Source of the DNA: Faeciplasma sp048393055
Lineage (GTDB): Bacteria; Bacillota; Clostridia; Oscillospirales; Ruminococcaceae
Direction of reading: 5' to 3'
Assembly: GCA_048393055.1 (NCBI GenBank)
Contig: DBFJJS010000001.1
Location: 11,137 to 75,136, forward strand
DNA: 64,000 nucleotides
The translations under genes and the position numbers were made by a program. Shown one piece after another: positions 16,714-25,054 of this stretch (position 1 is the first letter of the stretch; every line of letters starts with the position of its first letter). The notes beneath the pieces were generated by a model. The model saw only the letters and a list, made by a program, of their open reading frames with translations, made no database searches and was not told where the DNA came from.

Positions 16714-17661
16714 ATGATAAAAGCAAGACTTGAGGCAAAAACTTTGAGGATATGCCTTATATGCATAGCTATTTTTTTGAGCGCGGTGATAATTTGCGCT
16801 CCGTTTTTGGGACTTATAAATGAACGGATGCTGTACAGCGCTTTGCCGTTTTTAAACTTTGGCCTTATAATCAGCGGAACAATATTCGGAAGCGAGATAC
16901 CAGATGCAATTGCAAGAAATTTTAGTTTTGGTGTTAGTCTTGCGTGCGTAATCGCTGCGCTGTGGGTTTTTATGCACATTATATACGTCATAGCCCTAAA
17001 TATTTTAAGAGGACAGAGGTTAAAAGCTGCCAGGATCCTGTGTAAAACCGGATATTCGAGCGAATATTTTGAGCTTCTGGAGCGAAAGAACAGAAAGCTT
17101 TCAGGCACGCGCTTAGGCTCTGAAAACGTTTTATGCCTTGCAAAGCAGTACTGCGACGGCAGAAGGTATGAAAAAGCATTTGAAATACTGAAGAGTGCAG
17201 ACGTAGAGGATTTTTCGCTTAACGACGCGGTCAGGTACTACGCCTTGTACGCATATGTTTTTATTCTGACAGGTGATCTGAAGAATGTTGAGCTCACGCT
17301 TGAGTTGGCAGAGCCGTTTATAGAAAAGTGCAGGGACAGCGCGGAGATCAATTTTGTAAAAGCTCTGTATATGTATGCCAGACACGATTTTGACGCCGCG
17401 AAGGGTGCGTTCAAGCCGCTTTTGCGCTCTAAAAATTCCGAGATCAGGGTTTGGGCGGGGATGTATCTTAGTCTGATATATCTGAGACTTCATAACAAGG
17501 AAAAGGCTAAAAGCCTTGCCGTCGCCATAAGCAAATACAGGAAAACGCCGAGACAGAGCGAGGATATGCTCAAGCTGTTAAAGAAGATAGAGGCGGCTTA
17601 TGCGCTTGAGGCAGAGGAAGCGGCGCAGTCGGCGAGGGAGGAATTTGCCACGGCAAGGTAA
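16714..17661 (+). CDS. Membrane protein with TPR-like cytoplasmic domain, unknown function
   Basis: I do not recognise this 315-residue protein. Two hydrophobic segments lie at about residues 9-35 and 70-97 (from ATG 16714), with a third short hydrophobic stretch around 42-56. The remaining 220 residues are helical and repeat-like: LAKQYCDGRRYEKAFEIL, YVFILTGDLKNVELTLELA, ALYMYARHDFDAAKGAFKPL and LIYLRLHNKEKAKSLA each look like TPR-type helix pairs. I prefer ATG 16714 over GTG 16705 because AGAGGTGG overlaps the GTG. It is likely a membrane-anchored scaffold. It lies upstream of coaX but has its own promoter, so the neighbours do not reveal its role. Confidence 0.75.
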   Translation: MIKARLEAKTLRICLICIAIFLSAVIICAPFLGLINERMLYSALPFLNFGLIISGTIFGSEIPDAIARNFSFGVSLACVIAALWVFMHIIYVIALNILRGQRLKAARILCKTGYSSEYFELLERKNRKLSGTRLGSENVLCLAKQYCDGRRYEKAFEILKSADVEDFSLNDAVRYYALYAYVFILTGDLKNVELTLELAEPFIEKCRDSAEINFVKALYMYARHDFDAAKGAFKPLLRSKNSEIRVWAGMYLSLIYLRLHNKEKAKSLAVAISKYRKTPRQSEDMLKLLKKIEAAYALEAEEAAQSAREEFATAR

Positions 17662-17749
17662 ACAGGCGCCCGAGGCATGGCATAAATGCTTAACGAAAGC
17701 GCTTTATTGCGCGAAGATTTGGTTATAGCTACAATTATTTTTCAGCCGC

Positions 17750-17778
17750 TTGCATTTATCCTGCACAGCGGCTATTAT
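17750..17778 (+). promoter_or_regulatory. Promoter of coaX
   Basis: TTGCAT (17750) and TATTAT (17773) have a 17-bp spacer, about 40 bp before the coaX start. Confidence 0.6.
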
Positions 17779-17818
17779 ATATCCATAAACCAGTATTTTG
17801 GAAAAGGTGATAGGTCAG

Positions 17819-18592
17819 ATGGTATTTACTGTAGACGCGGGAAATACAAATATCGTATTGGGAGCTTTTGACGGCGAGGGAAGACTTATTTTTACGTCGA
17901 GGGTAGCGACTGAATCATTTAAAACCGACGATCAGTACGTTATAGACTTTTACGACCTGATAAGGTTTAACGGTTTTGAACGCCGCGACTTTGACGGCGC
18001 TATTATTTCTACAGTCGTTCCTTCTCTTATCACTACTCTGAAAAGTGCGGTAAAAAAGCTGTTCGGCGTAAACGCTCTTATCGTTGGCCCTGGAGTAAAA
18101 ACCGGACTTAACATAAGAATCGACAACCCGGCGATACTTGGCGCAGATCTTGTCTGCGGCGCGGTCGGAGCGCTTCTTAAATACAGAGCGCCGCTCATAA
18201 TTTTTGATTTCGGAACAGCGACAACCATTTCCGCAATAGACCGAAGTGAGGCGTTTTTGGGCGGTTCGATAATACCGGGTCTGAACGTGTCTCTTAAGGC
18301 GCTGTCGTCGTCTGCGGCTCTGCTCCAGGACGTAAATACCGACCTGGGAGAGGTTACTGTCATCGGGACTAACAGTATAGACAGTATTCGCTCCGGAATG
18401 CTTTTGGGAAGCGCCTCAATGATGGACGGCATGATTTCAAGGTATCGGGAAATACTCGGAAGCGACGCCAAGGTGGTCGTTACCGGCGGACTTGCGTCTA
18501 CGGTTCTGCCTTATTGCAGGACAGACGGCATAATCTTAGATGACAGGCTTTTGCTTGACGGACTGTACGCAATCTATCAGAAAAACCAGTAA
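17819..18592 (+). CDS. coaX: Type III pantothenate kinase
   Basis: This 257-residue CoaX phosphorylates pantothenate, the first committed step to coenzyme A, and needs a monovalent cation. ASKHA-fold motifs are FTVDAGNTNIVLG (N-terminal phosphate loop), GADLVCGAVGAL and IIFDFGTATTISAID with the catalytic Asp, then GGSIIPGLNVSLKAL and VVTGGLA. I start at ATG 17819 (MVFTVDAGNTN), which has AAAAGGTGA upstream, rather than the TTG at 17798. The next gene encodes a probable pantothenate importer, which fits a small CoA supply operon. Confidence 0.95.
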   Translation: MVFTVDAGNTNIVLGAFDGEGRLIFTSRVATESFKTDDQYVIDFYDLIRFNGFERRDFDGAIISTVVPSLITTLKSAVKKLFGVNALIVGPGVKTGLNIRIDNPAILGADLVCGAVGALLKYRAPLIIFDFGTATTISAIDRSEAFLGGSIIPGLNVSLKALSSSAALLQDVNTDLGEVTVIGTNSIDSIRSGMLLGSASMMDGMISRYREILGSDAKVVVTGGLASTVLPYCRTDGIILDDRLLLDGLYAIYQKNQ

Positions 18593-18603
18593 TACGGTTT
18601 AAA

Positions 18604-18657
18604 TTTAACTGCGTCGCACCGGTTTTCGGGCGACAGCACGGGTTAAAGTCCCGGAGG
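18604..18657 (+). promoter_or_regulatory. Structured leader of the ECF S-component gene, possible pseudoknot
   Basis: Between coaX and the next gene the RNA can form a stable stem: TGC-GTCGC (18610-18617) with GCGAC-a-GCA (18630-18638), extended by CCG/CGG. A second hairpin, CGGG (18639-18642) with CCCG (18650-18653), abuts the GGAGG ribosome-binding site. Its loop plus closing base (GTTAAA, 18642-18647) is complementary to TTTAAC (18604-18609), so a pseudoknot or switching pair is possible. I cannot match it to a known riboswitch class. Confidence 0.45.
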
Positions 18658-18665
18658 TAATAAAT

Positions 18666-19259
18666 ATGAGTACACAGTTAGAGAAAACCCGCGCGCGTAC
18701 CAGCCGCATGGTAGGTACAGCGTTATTCACAGCAATCGTTGTTATCCTGCAGTTTATCGGCTTTTTCCTCAGATTTTCGACATTTTCCATTTCTCTTGTA
18801 CTTATGCCGATAGTAGTCGGAGCGGCTATGTACGGCGTTGTCACGGGAATGTGGCTGGGGCTTGTTTTCGGAGCGGTCGTTCTGTTTACCGGAGATGCCG
18901 CGCTGTTTTTGGGAATAAACGCAGCGGGCACGATTATAACGGTTTTGGCAAAGGGAGTGCTTGCCGGTCTTGCCGCAGCGGTGGTGTATAAGCTTATCGC
19001 GAACAAAAACAGGTATCTGGCGGTGCTTGCCGCTTCAATTGTGTGTCCGGTGGTCAATTCCGGCGTGTTTATCATAGGATGCCGGCTTTTCTTCTTTGAG
19101 TCTATTCAGGAGATGGCGGGAGACGTCCCAGCGTGGAGATATGTAATATTTGTGCTGGTTGGCGTAAACTTTATAATAGAGCTTGGGCTGAATCTTGTTT
19201 TAAACCCTGTAATAGTGAGAATCATTGATATAGGCAATAAGGCAAGGGAAGCAAAATAA
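18666..19259 (+). CDS. ECF transporter S component, probable pantothenate importer
   Basis: This 197-residue protein has about six hydrophobic helices and the N-terminal Arg-rich start plus small-residue TM1 of energy-coupling-factor S components (TSRMVGTALFTAIVVILQFIG). S components bind a vitamin and dock on a shared EcfA-A'-T module, which is not in this window. Placement 73 nt after coaX suggests pantothenate as substrate, but the sequence itself does not prove it. Translation may be governed by the structured leader. A terminator follows at 19273-19303. Confidence 0.85.
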   Translation: MSTQLEKTRARTSRMVGTALFTAIVVILQFIGFFLRFSTFSISLVLMPIVVGAAMYGVVTGMWLGLVFGAVVLFTGDAALFLGINAAGTIITVLAKGVLAGLAAAVVYKLIANKNRYLAVLAASIVCPVVNSGVFIIGCRLFFFESIQEMAGDVPAWRYVIFVLVGVNFIIELGLNLVLNPVIVRIIDIGNKAREAK

Positions 19260-19272
19260 ATTGATTTTTTAG

Positions 19273-19303
19273 CCGCGCGGATTTTGATCTGCGCGGTTTT
19301 TCT
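19273..19303 (+). terminator. Terminator of coaX and the S-component gene
   Basis: CCGCGC..GAT and ATC..GCGCGG form a stem around 19273-19296, followed by TTTTTCT. Confidence 0.85.
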
Positions 19304-19304
19304 A

Positions 19305-19333
19305 TTGCAAATTTTATTGGTATATAATATAAT
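19305..19333 (+). promoter_or_regulatory. Promoter of the GH43 gene
   Basis: TTGCAA (19305) and TATAAT (19328) are 17 bp apart. The start would lie near 19340, about 70 nt before the coding region. Confidence 0.7.
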
Positions 19334-19409
19334 GATTACGGTCGCGCAAACGGTATAATCGCAAATGCGTGGGCGACATATAAATATTAATTAAAAGGAC
19401 TGATTAGAC

Positions 19410-20852
19410 ATGAAGGAATACATCAAGGGCGCCAATCCTTTTATGCCGCTTTGGGAGCACGTTCCAGACGGCGAACCGAGAGTATTTGAACACAACGGAG
19501 AAACAAGGGTATACCTTTACGGCTCGCATGACACATTAAAGACCGAATACTGCGGACCGGACCAGGTGGTGTGGAGCGCTCCGGTCGACGACCTGACAGA
19601 TTGGACCTGCCACGGCGTTTGCTACACAGCTACGGACGGAGGCGTTTTATATGCTCCCGACGTAGTTAAGAAGGGGGATACATATTATTTGTATGCAGCC
19701 GAATCGTGCGGCGGAAGGATCATGGTGGCAAAGTCGAAGACCCCGTGGGGACCTTTTACCGACCCCGTTAAGACAGAGCTTGGCTTCGATCCAGGAGTGC
19801 TTGTCGACGATGATGGAAGGGTATATGCGTACTGGGGCTTCTGCGGCTGCTGGTGCGCGGAGCTTAACGACGACATGGCTACAATAAAGTCTGGCACTCT
19901 TCACGAGCACCCGATGGGACATACAAGGGCTCCCTGGGCGCGCGACGACGGTCACTACGATGAAAACGACGCCTTCTTCGAGGCCTCCTCCCCGAGAAAA
20001 GTTATGGGCAAGTACGTTTATATCTATTCCAAGAGGTACTTTACTCCAAACCCCGAGATGGGCGTTTATTCCGACAACAACGGCTTCCTGTCCTATAAAT
20101 TCAGCGACAAGCCGCTCGAGGGGTTCCAGCCGGGCGGAGACATAAGCTTCAACGGCGGCGAGATTCTTAAAAATCCCGACGGCACAGGCACTATGACCTA
20201 TCGCTGGGGCAACAACCATGGCAGCATAATAAACGTCAACGGTCAGTGGTATGTTTTCTATCACCGCCAGACCGGCGCTAACGAGTTTTCGCGTCAGGCG
20301 ATGCTCGAGCCTGTAGACGTGGCTATGGACAAAAACGGCAAGATATTTATAGGAGACATAACATATAAAAACGGCGAGCCGGTGTCCTCAAGACCGGTTG
20401 AGATGACCTCTCAGGGCGGACATGTCAACGGGCTTGACGCTTACAAGCTTATTTCCGCAGGATACGCCTGCCATGTTTACGGCGGAGAGGGAAAGGCTTA
20501 TATCGCGCCTGTTTACGAGCAGACCGATTCCGTTTCCGCGCCGGTGGTAGACATAACAAACGGCACTACCGTAGGATTTAGGTATATCCAGTTCGGCAAC
20601 AATTCGCCTAAGACCGTAACAGCCGAAATCAACGCGCTTGAGGACGTAACGGTGAACGTCCGCATAGATGACTACAAGGGCAAGAAGATTGCGTCCTTGG
20701 AGCTTAAGAAGGGTGAAACGGTCAAGACCGCCGGGCTTGCGTACGGAGCAGTAGGAAAGCACGCTGTATACTTTGAGTTTGTATCAAAGGCAGATGGCGC
20801 AGCTGCAAAGGATGCAATTGCTGAATTCGTGAGGTTTACATTCGATAGGTAA
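19410..20852 (+). CDS. Glycoside hydrolase family 43 (xylosidase/arabinofuranosidase type)
   Basis: This 480-residue protein has a five-bladed GH43 beta-propeller (residues 1-330) and a C-terminal beta-sandwich resembling CBM6 (about 345-480). The likely catalytic triad is D20 in PDGEPRVF (base), D127 in GFDPGVLVDDDG (pKa modulator) and E191 in DAFFEASS (acid). There is no signal peptide, so it should trim imported xylo- or arabino-oligosaccharides in the cytoplasm. The exact substrate (xylose, arabinose or galactose side chains) cannot be assigned. It is monocistronic, with its own promoter and terminator. Confidence 0.9.
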   Translation: MKEYIKGANPFMPLWEHVPDGEPRVFEHNGETRVYLYGSHDTLKTEYCGPDQVVWSAPVDDLTDWTCHGVCYTATDGGVLYAPDVVKKGDTYYLYAAESCGGRIMVAKSKTPWGPFTDPVKTELGFDPGVLVDDDGRVYAYWGFCGCWCAELNDDMATIKSGTLHEHPMGHTRAPWARDDGHYDENDAFFEASSPRKVMGKYVYIYSKRYFTPNPEMGVYSDNNGFLSYKFSDKPLEGFQPGGDISFNGGEILKNPDGTGTMTYRWGNNHGSIINVNGQWYVFYHRQTGANEFSRQAMLEPVDVAMDKNGKIFIGDITYKNGEPVSSRPVEMTSQGGHVNGLDAYKLISAGYACHVYGGEGKAYIAPVYEQTDSVSAPVVDITNGTTVGFRYIQFGNNSPKTVTAEINALEDVTVNVRIDDYKGKKIASLELKKGETVKTAGLAYGAVGKHAVYFEFVSKADGAAAKDAIAEFVRFTFDR

Positions 20853-20870
20853 CTTTTTAAATTAAAAAAC

Positions 20871-20902
20871 AAAATGCCGCTTCATATGCAAGCGGCATTT
20901 TT
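20871..20902. terminator. Bidirectional terminator between GH43 and the ArsC-like gene
   Basis: AAAATGCCGCTT pairs with AAGCGGCATTTT, followed by T-rich sequence on both strands. Confidence 0.9.
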
Positions 20903-20915
20903 AATTTCAATTATA

Positions 20916-21257
20916 CTATTCCCACGTCTGCCAGACCTCAGGGCGGTATCCGACGGTGGCCTGCCTGCCGTTTCTTACGACAGGGCTTTTAATGAGAGAA
21001 GGGTTTTCAATAAGCTTTTCGAGCTTTGCCGAGTCGCTCCCCAAATACTTTAAAAGAAGCGCGTCGTCGGATTTTGCCTTTGTGTCGATAAGCTCGTCCA
21101 CCGAGCCTACCGCTCTGAGCACGCTTTCGAGCTCGCCACGGCTCATGCCCTTTTGGTTAAGGTCGACAAGAGATGCCTTTATGCCTCTCTCCTTAAACCA
21201 CCTTTGAGCTTTTTTTGAATCAAAGCACTTTGACTTGTAAAAAATCTGAATGTTCAT
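20916..21257 (-). CDS. ArsC/Spx-family thioredoxin-fold protein
   Basis: This 113-residue protein has the ArsC/Spx/YffB fold: IQIFYKSKCFDSKKAQRWFKERG at the N-terminus and the conserved SLIKSPVVRNGRQATVGYRPE at the C-terminus. Only one cysteine (KSKCFDS) is present at the active site, so it lacks the Spx CxxC switch. It may be a glutathione-independent reductase or a regulatory relative; arsenate reduction is not supported by any ars genes here. It is co-directional with dtd, 29 nt downstream. Confidence 0.8.
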   Translation of the reverse strand: MNIQIFYKSKCFDSKKAQRWFKERGIKASLVDLNQKGMSRGELESVLRAVGSVDELIDTKAKSDDALLLKYLGSDSAKLEKLIENPSLIKSPVVRNGRQATVGYRPEVWQTWE

Positions 21258-21286
21258 GACACCACTATTTTTTACTGCGCCGCGGC

Positions 21287-21721
21287 TTATTCCAATATGA
21301 TTGTAAACGGTCCGTTGTTTACAAGGCTGACCTTCATATTCGCGCTGAATATGCCGGTTTTAACGCTCAGTTCCCTCTTTTTAAGCTCTGAAATAAAAAG
21401 ATCGTACAGCCTTTTTGCCTCGGCCGGCGGAGCTGCGTCCGTAAAGCTCGGACGGTTTCCGCTTGAGCAGTCTGCCAGAAGGGTGAACTGGGAAACGCAG
21501 AGAACCTCGCCGCCGACCTCTTTTATCGACAGGTTTGTCTTGCCGTTTTCGTCTTCGAATATTCTGAGCTTTGATATCTTTTCAGCTAAGCGAACGCAAT
21601 CGTCGTCGGTGTCGTTGATACCCGCGCCGAAGAGAATGAGAATACCCTTGCCTATTTTGCCTGAAGTGATGCCATAAGCTTCCACTGAGGCTGAGAGTAC
21701 ACGTTGAATAACAATTTTCAT
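21287..21721 (-). CDS. dtd: D-aminoacyl-tRNA deacylase
   Basis: This 144-residue DTD hydrolyses D-amino acids and glycine mischarged on tRNA. The diagnostic active-site motif SQFTLLAD is present, and the cross-subunit Gly-cisPro motif reads NNGPFT (usually NxGPVT). The start MKIVIQRVLSASVEA is typical. It forms a homodimer in the cytoplasm. The ArsC-like gene follows in the same operon. Confidence 0.95.
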   Translation of the reverse strand: MKIVIQRVLSASVEAYGITSGKIGKGILILFGAGINDTDDDCVRLAEKISKLRIFEDENGKTNLSIKEVGGEVLCVSQFTLLADCSSGNRPSFTDAAPPAEAKRLYDLFISELKKRELSVKTGIFSANMKVSLVNNGPFTIILE

Positions 21722-21897
21722 ACAGCATAGTTTCCTTTACAATAATATTTACCTAAGTAATTTTACAACATGCCGAAGAAATAATCAAGCGGTAAATGAA
21801 AATATTATATAAAAACTGCAATAAATCTGATTTTATTATATTTTTAACGCTTAAAACTGAGTAAAAAAATATTTTTTGAATTTTATTGTTTCACTAC

Positions 21898-21925
21898 TTG
21901 CAATTGCTAAAGTGTATGGTATACT
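21898..21925 (+). promoter_or_regulatory. Promoter of gdhA
   Basis: TTGCAA (21898) and TATACT (21920) have a 16-bp spacer, within an AT-rich upstream region. No operator palindrome is obvious. Confidence 0.65.
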
Positions 21926-21969
21926 ATTATTATTGAGAAAAATCGATTACAAATCAAGGAGGATTACTA

Positions 21970-23322
21970 ATGACATTCAAAAGCGAATACCTTCAGAAGG
22001 TTTACAATGACGTTGAAAAGCGCAATCCCAGCGAAAAGGAATTTCTGCAGGCTGTAAAAGAGGTTCTTGAGAGTCTTGAGCCTGTTGTAGAGAAGAGACC
22101 CGACATTGTAGAAGCAGGTATCATCGACAGGATAGTAGAGCCTGAAAGGCAGATCATATTCAGAGTTCCGTGGGTTGACGACAGCGGCAAGGTAAGGGTA
22201 AACAGAGGATTCAGAATCCAGTTTAACTCCGCCATCGGTCCTTACAAGGGAGGACTTAGGCTTCACCCCTCTGTAAACGCTTCCGTAATCAAGTTCCTTG
22301 GCTTTGAGCAGATCTTTAAGAACAGCCTTACCGGGCTTCCCATGGGAGGCGGCAAGGGCGGTTCCGACTTTGATCCTAAGGGTAAGTCTGACGCTGAGGT
22401 TATGCGTTTCTGCCAGAGCTTCATGACTGAGCTTTCCAAGCACATCGGAGCTAATACCGACGTTCCCGCCGGAGATATCGGCGTGGGCGCTCGTGAAATA
22501 GGCTTTATGTACGGTCAGTACAAGAGGCTTAGAAACGAGTTTACAGGAGTTCTAACCGGAAAGGGACTCAGCTATGGCGGCTCTCTTGTAAGAACAGAGG
22601 CTACCGGCTACGGTCTTTGTTACTTCACCGAGGAAATGCTCAGCTGCATGAAGAGCGATTCCTTCAAGGGCAAGACTGTTGTAATTTCCGGCTCCGGAAA
22701 CGTAGCTATATACGCTACCGAGAAGGCTACCCAGCTTGGCGCAAAGGTAGTCGCCCTGAGCGATTCAAATGGCTATGTATACGATGAAAGCGGCATCAAG
22801 CTCGATGTTGTTAAGCAGATTAAGGAAGTTGAGAGAGGCAGAATCTCCGAGTATGCAAAGAGAGTTCCCGGTTCTGTTTACACCGAGGGCTGCAAGGGTA
22901 TATGGACAATCAAGTGCGACGTTGCGCTTCCCTGCGCTACTCAGAACGAGCTCGATGCCGAAAGTGCGGACGCTCTTATCGCGAACGGTGTTATAGCTGT
23001 CGCAGAGGGCGCTAACATGCCCTGCACTCCCGAGGCCACCGAGAAGTTTATTAACGCGGGTGTTCTCTTTGGTCCTGCAAAGGCGGCAAATGCCGGCGGA
23101 GTTGCTACCTCCGGTCTCGAGATGTCTCAGAATTCCGAGAGACTCAGCTGGAGCTTTGAGGAGGTTGATTCCAAGCTTCACGGCATTATGGTAAACATCT
23201 TCCACAACGCGTACGACGCTGCTAAGGAATACGGCTACGACGGCAACTTAGTTGTAGGTGCAAACATCGCGGGCTTCCTCAAGGTCGCGGACGCTATGAA
23301 GTGGCAGGGCGTTGCGTACTGA
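21970..23322 (+). CDS. gdhA: Glutamate dehydrogenase
   Basis: This 450-residue hexameric-type enzyme interconverts 2-oxoglutarate plus ammonia and glutamate. Visible are the substrate-binding segment GPYKGGLRLHPSVN, GGGKGGSDFDPKGKSDAE with the catalytic lysine, and the Rossmann motif VISGSGNVAIYATEK. An Ala or Ser where others carry Gly in the dinucleotide loop is common in NADP-preferring enzymes, so NADPH is likely but unproven. AAGGAGG precedes the ATG. Together with asnA and glmS it suggests strong use of ammonia. Confidence 0.95.
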   Translation: MTFKSEYLQKVYNDVEKRNPSEKEFLQAVKEVLESLEPVVEKRPDIVEAGIIDRIVEPERQIIFRVPWVDDSGKVRVNRGFRIQFNSAIGPYKGGLRLHPSVNASVIKFLGFEQIFKNSLTGLPMGGGKGGSDFDPKGKSDAEVMRFCQSFMTELSKHIGANTDVPAGDIGVGAREIGFMYGQYKRLRNEFTGVLTGKGLSYGGSLVRTEATGYGLCYFTEEMLSCMKSDSFKGKTVVISGSGNVAIYATEKATQLGAKVVALSDSNGYVYDESGIKLDVVKQIKEVERGRISEYAKRVPGSVYTEGCKGIWTIKCDVALPCATQNELDAESADALIANGVIAVAEGANMPCTPEATEKFINAGVLFGPAKAANAGGVATSGLEMSQNSERLSWSFEEVDSKLHGIMVNIFHNAYDAAKEYGYDGNLVVGANIAGFLKVADAMKWQGVAY

Positions 23323-23371
23323 TTTAGCGCGGAAATAAATTTTGGTCATATTGATTTTATCCTCTCGGAGC

Positions 23372-23389
23372 AAATCCGGGGGGATTTTT
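23372..23389 (+). terminator. Terminator of gdhA
   Basis: AAATCC and GGATTT around a GGGG loop, followed by TTTC. It is short but correctly placed. Confidence 0.6.
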
Positions 23390-23390
23390 C

Positions 23391-23419
23391 TTGCCATATG
23401 GGAGTTAAGCTGATATAAT
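23391..23419 (+). promoter_or_regulatory. Promoter of the DUF4038-type glycosidase
   Basis: TTGCCA (23391) and TATAAT (23414) are 17 bp apart. The -10 box lies inside the first of two palindromes. Confidence 0.6.
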
Positions 23420-23442
23420 ATCAGCTGATATGAGATATCAGC
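23409..23442. promoter_or_regulatory. Two overlapping palindromes at the glycosidase promoter
   Basis: GCTGATAT-a-ATATCAGC (23409-23425) and GCTGATAT-gag-ATATCAGC (23424-23442) share the central GC. The first covers the -10 box and the second the start region. This is the layout of a repressor operator pair; no regulator gene lies next to it. Confidence 0.55.
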
Positions 23443-23485
23443 AGCTTTATCTGAAAATTTACGCGTAAGCATGGAGGCGTGATAT

Positions 23486-25003
23486 ATGAGGCAGTATGAG
23501 GTTTTTGAGCTTTGTTTTGAGGCAGGCGCCGGGCAGTCAGACCTGACGGCTGAGTTTGAGCTTGGAGGCAAAAGGGTTGTCAGAAAGGGCTTTTTCGAAG
23601 GCGGAGTGTATAAGGTCAGGTTTTTGCCTGTTGACTCGGGGCTGTGCCGCTGGAAAGTATGGGGAGCAGCGAGCGCTTCCGGCGAAGAGGAGTGCCTTCC
23701 GGCGGATAATGGCAGGCACGGACCTGTAAGAGCGTCGGGACTTCACTTTGAGTATGACGACAAAAGCCCGTATTATCCCTTCGGCACAACCGTTTACGCG
23801 CTTATCCATCAGCCAGATGAGCTTGTCGAAAGGACGCTTTTTTCGCTTTCACGCTCGCCGTTCAACAAGCTGCGCTTTTGTATTTTTCCAAAGCACTACG
23901 AGTTCAATCACAACGAGCCGCCGTTTTTCGCGTTTGAAAAGGGAGGCGACGGCTCATGGGACGTAAATCGCCCCTGCACGGAGTTTTGGCAAAGGCTTGA
24001 GAAAATCATAGCGCGTCTTGACAAAATGGGAATAGAATGCGATCTTATTTTATTCCACCCGTACGACCGCTGGGGCTTTTCGCACCTTTCAAAAAATGAC
24101 AGCTTAAAGTATCTTGATTACCTTGTGCGAAGACTGAGCGCATACCCCAACGTGTGGTGGAGCCTTGCCAACGAGTACGATTTGATGGACAATTATTCGA
24201 GCGGGGATTGGAAGGATTTTGCGAGGTTTATCTCGGAATCGGACGGTGTGTGCCACCTTCTCAGCAATCACAACTGCTTTAACTACTGGGATTTCACGTT
24301 TGAAGAGGCTACCCACTGCTCGATACAGGACATATTTGTATCGGAAGTGCCGGAGCTTCAGAAAAAGTATCAAAAGCCGGTCATTTTTGACGAATGCTGC
24401 TACGAGGGAAATATCGAATTAGGGTGGGGGAATATTTCGGCGTTTGAGCTTGCGCACAGATTTTGGACCGCCGTTATAAGCGGGGGATACTGCACCCACG
24501 GCGAGACGTTTTTAAGCGAGGACGATATTTTGTGGTGGTCGAAGGGCGGAGAGCTTAAGGGCGAAAGCCCTGCAAGAATAGACTTTTTGCGAAGCATTGT
24601 CGAGTCGCTCCCGTCGCCTGTCGAATATATGCCGGAGGGTATGGCAAATTTGACCGAGGAGCGCATTCTTGAATATAAGCGAAACGGCGTCCCGAAGGCT
24701 TTAGAGCATGATTTCTGGGTCAGGGGTCTTACATCCCTGCCGGACGGCAGGATAAAGCCGTTTATTATGAGAAGCAGGGGAGTAGCGGGACATTGCGGCG
24801 ACAGGGCTTATATATGGTACTACGGAAGAAGCTGCCCTGCGGTAAGTCACATCTCGCTGCCGGAGGGCGGAAAATACGATGTTGAAATTATAGATATATG
24901 GGAAATGACAAGGACGAAGATATTAAGCAATGCAAGCGGCGAGACGAAGCTTGCGCTTCCGGGCAAGGAGGGGATAGCCGTCCTTGCCGTTAAGACAGAT
25001 TAA
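23486..25003 (+). CDS. Putative glycoside hydrolase, DUF5060-DUF4038-DUF5605 type
   Basis: This 505-residue protein has an N-terminal beta-sandwich (about residues 5-85, DUF5060-like), a TIM-barrel catalytic domain of the DUF4038/apiosidase-like kind (about 90-420) and a C-terminal beta domain (DUF5605-like). The clan-A residues are E230 in SLANEYD (acid/base) and E303 in VIFDECCYEG (nucleophile). No signal peptide is present, so it acts inside the cell on an imported oligosaccharide whose identity I cannot tell. It has its own promoter with two palindromes and a strong terminator. Confidence 0.8.
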   Translation: MRQYEVFELCFEAGAGQSDLTAEFELGGKRVVRKGFFEGGVYKVRFLPVDSGLCRWKVWGAASASGEEECLPADNGRHGPVRASGLHFEYDDKSPYYPFGTTVYALIHQPDELVERTLFSLSRSPFNKLRFCIFPKHYEFNHNEPPFFAFEKGGDGSWDVNRPCTEFWQRLEKIIARLDKMGIECDLILFHPYDRWGFSHLSKNDSLKYLDYLVRRLSAYPNVWWSLANEYDLMDNYSSGDWKDFARFISESDGVCHLLSNHNCFNYWDFTFEEATHCSIQDIFVSEVPELQKKYQKPVIFDECCYEGNIELGWGNISAFELAHRFWTAVISGGYCTHGETFLSEDDILWWSKGGELKGESPARIDFLRSIVESLPSPVEYMPEGMANLTEERILEYKRNGVPKALEHDFWVRGLTSLPDGRIKPFIMRSRGVAGHCGDRAYIWYYGRSCPAVSHISLPEGGKYDVEIIDIWEMTRTKILSNASGETKLALPGKEGIAVLAVKTD

Positions 25004-25047
25004 AAAAGAGCCTGCTCATTATCAGAGATAGTGAGCAGGCTTAAATT
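25002..25047. terminator. Bidirectional terminator between glycosidase and pepV
   Basis: AGCCTGCTCA (25009-25018) pairs with TGAGCAGGCT (25032-25041). The U-tract is perfect on the minus strand and weaker on the plus strand. Confidence 0.9.
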
Positions 25048-25054
25048 TCAGGCG

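Noticed and set aside
18604..18657. preQ1 or THF riboswitch in front of the ECF S component
   Set aside because: The conserved cores of these classes could not be matched, and the coaX neighbour favours pantothenate.
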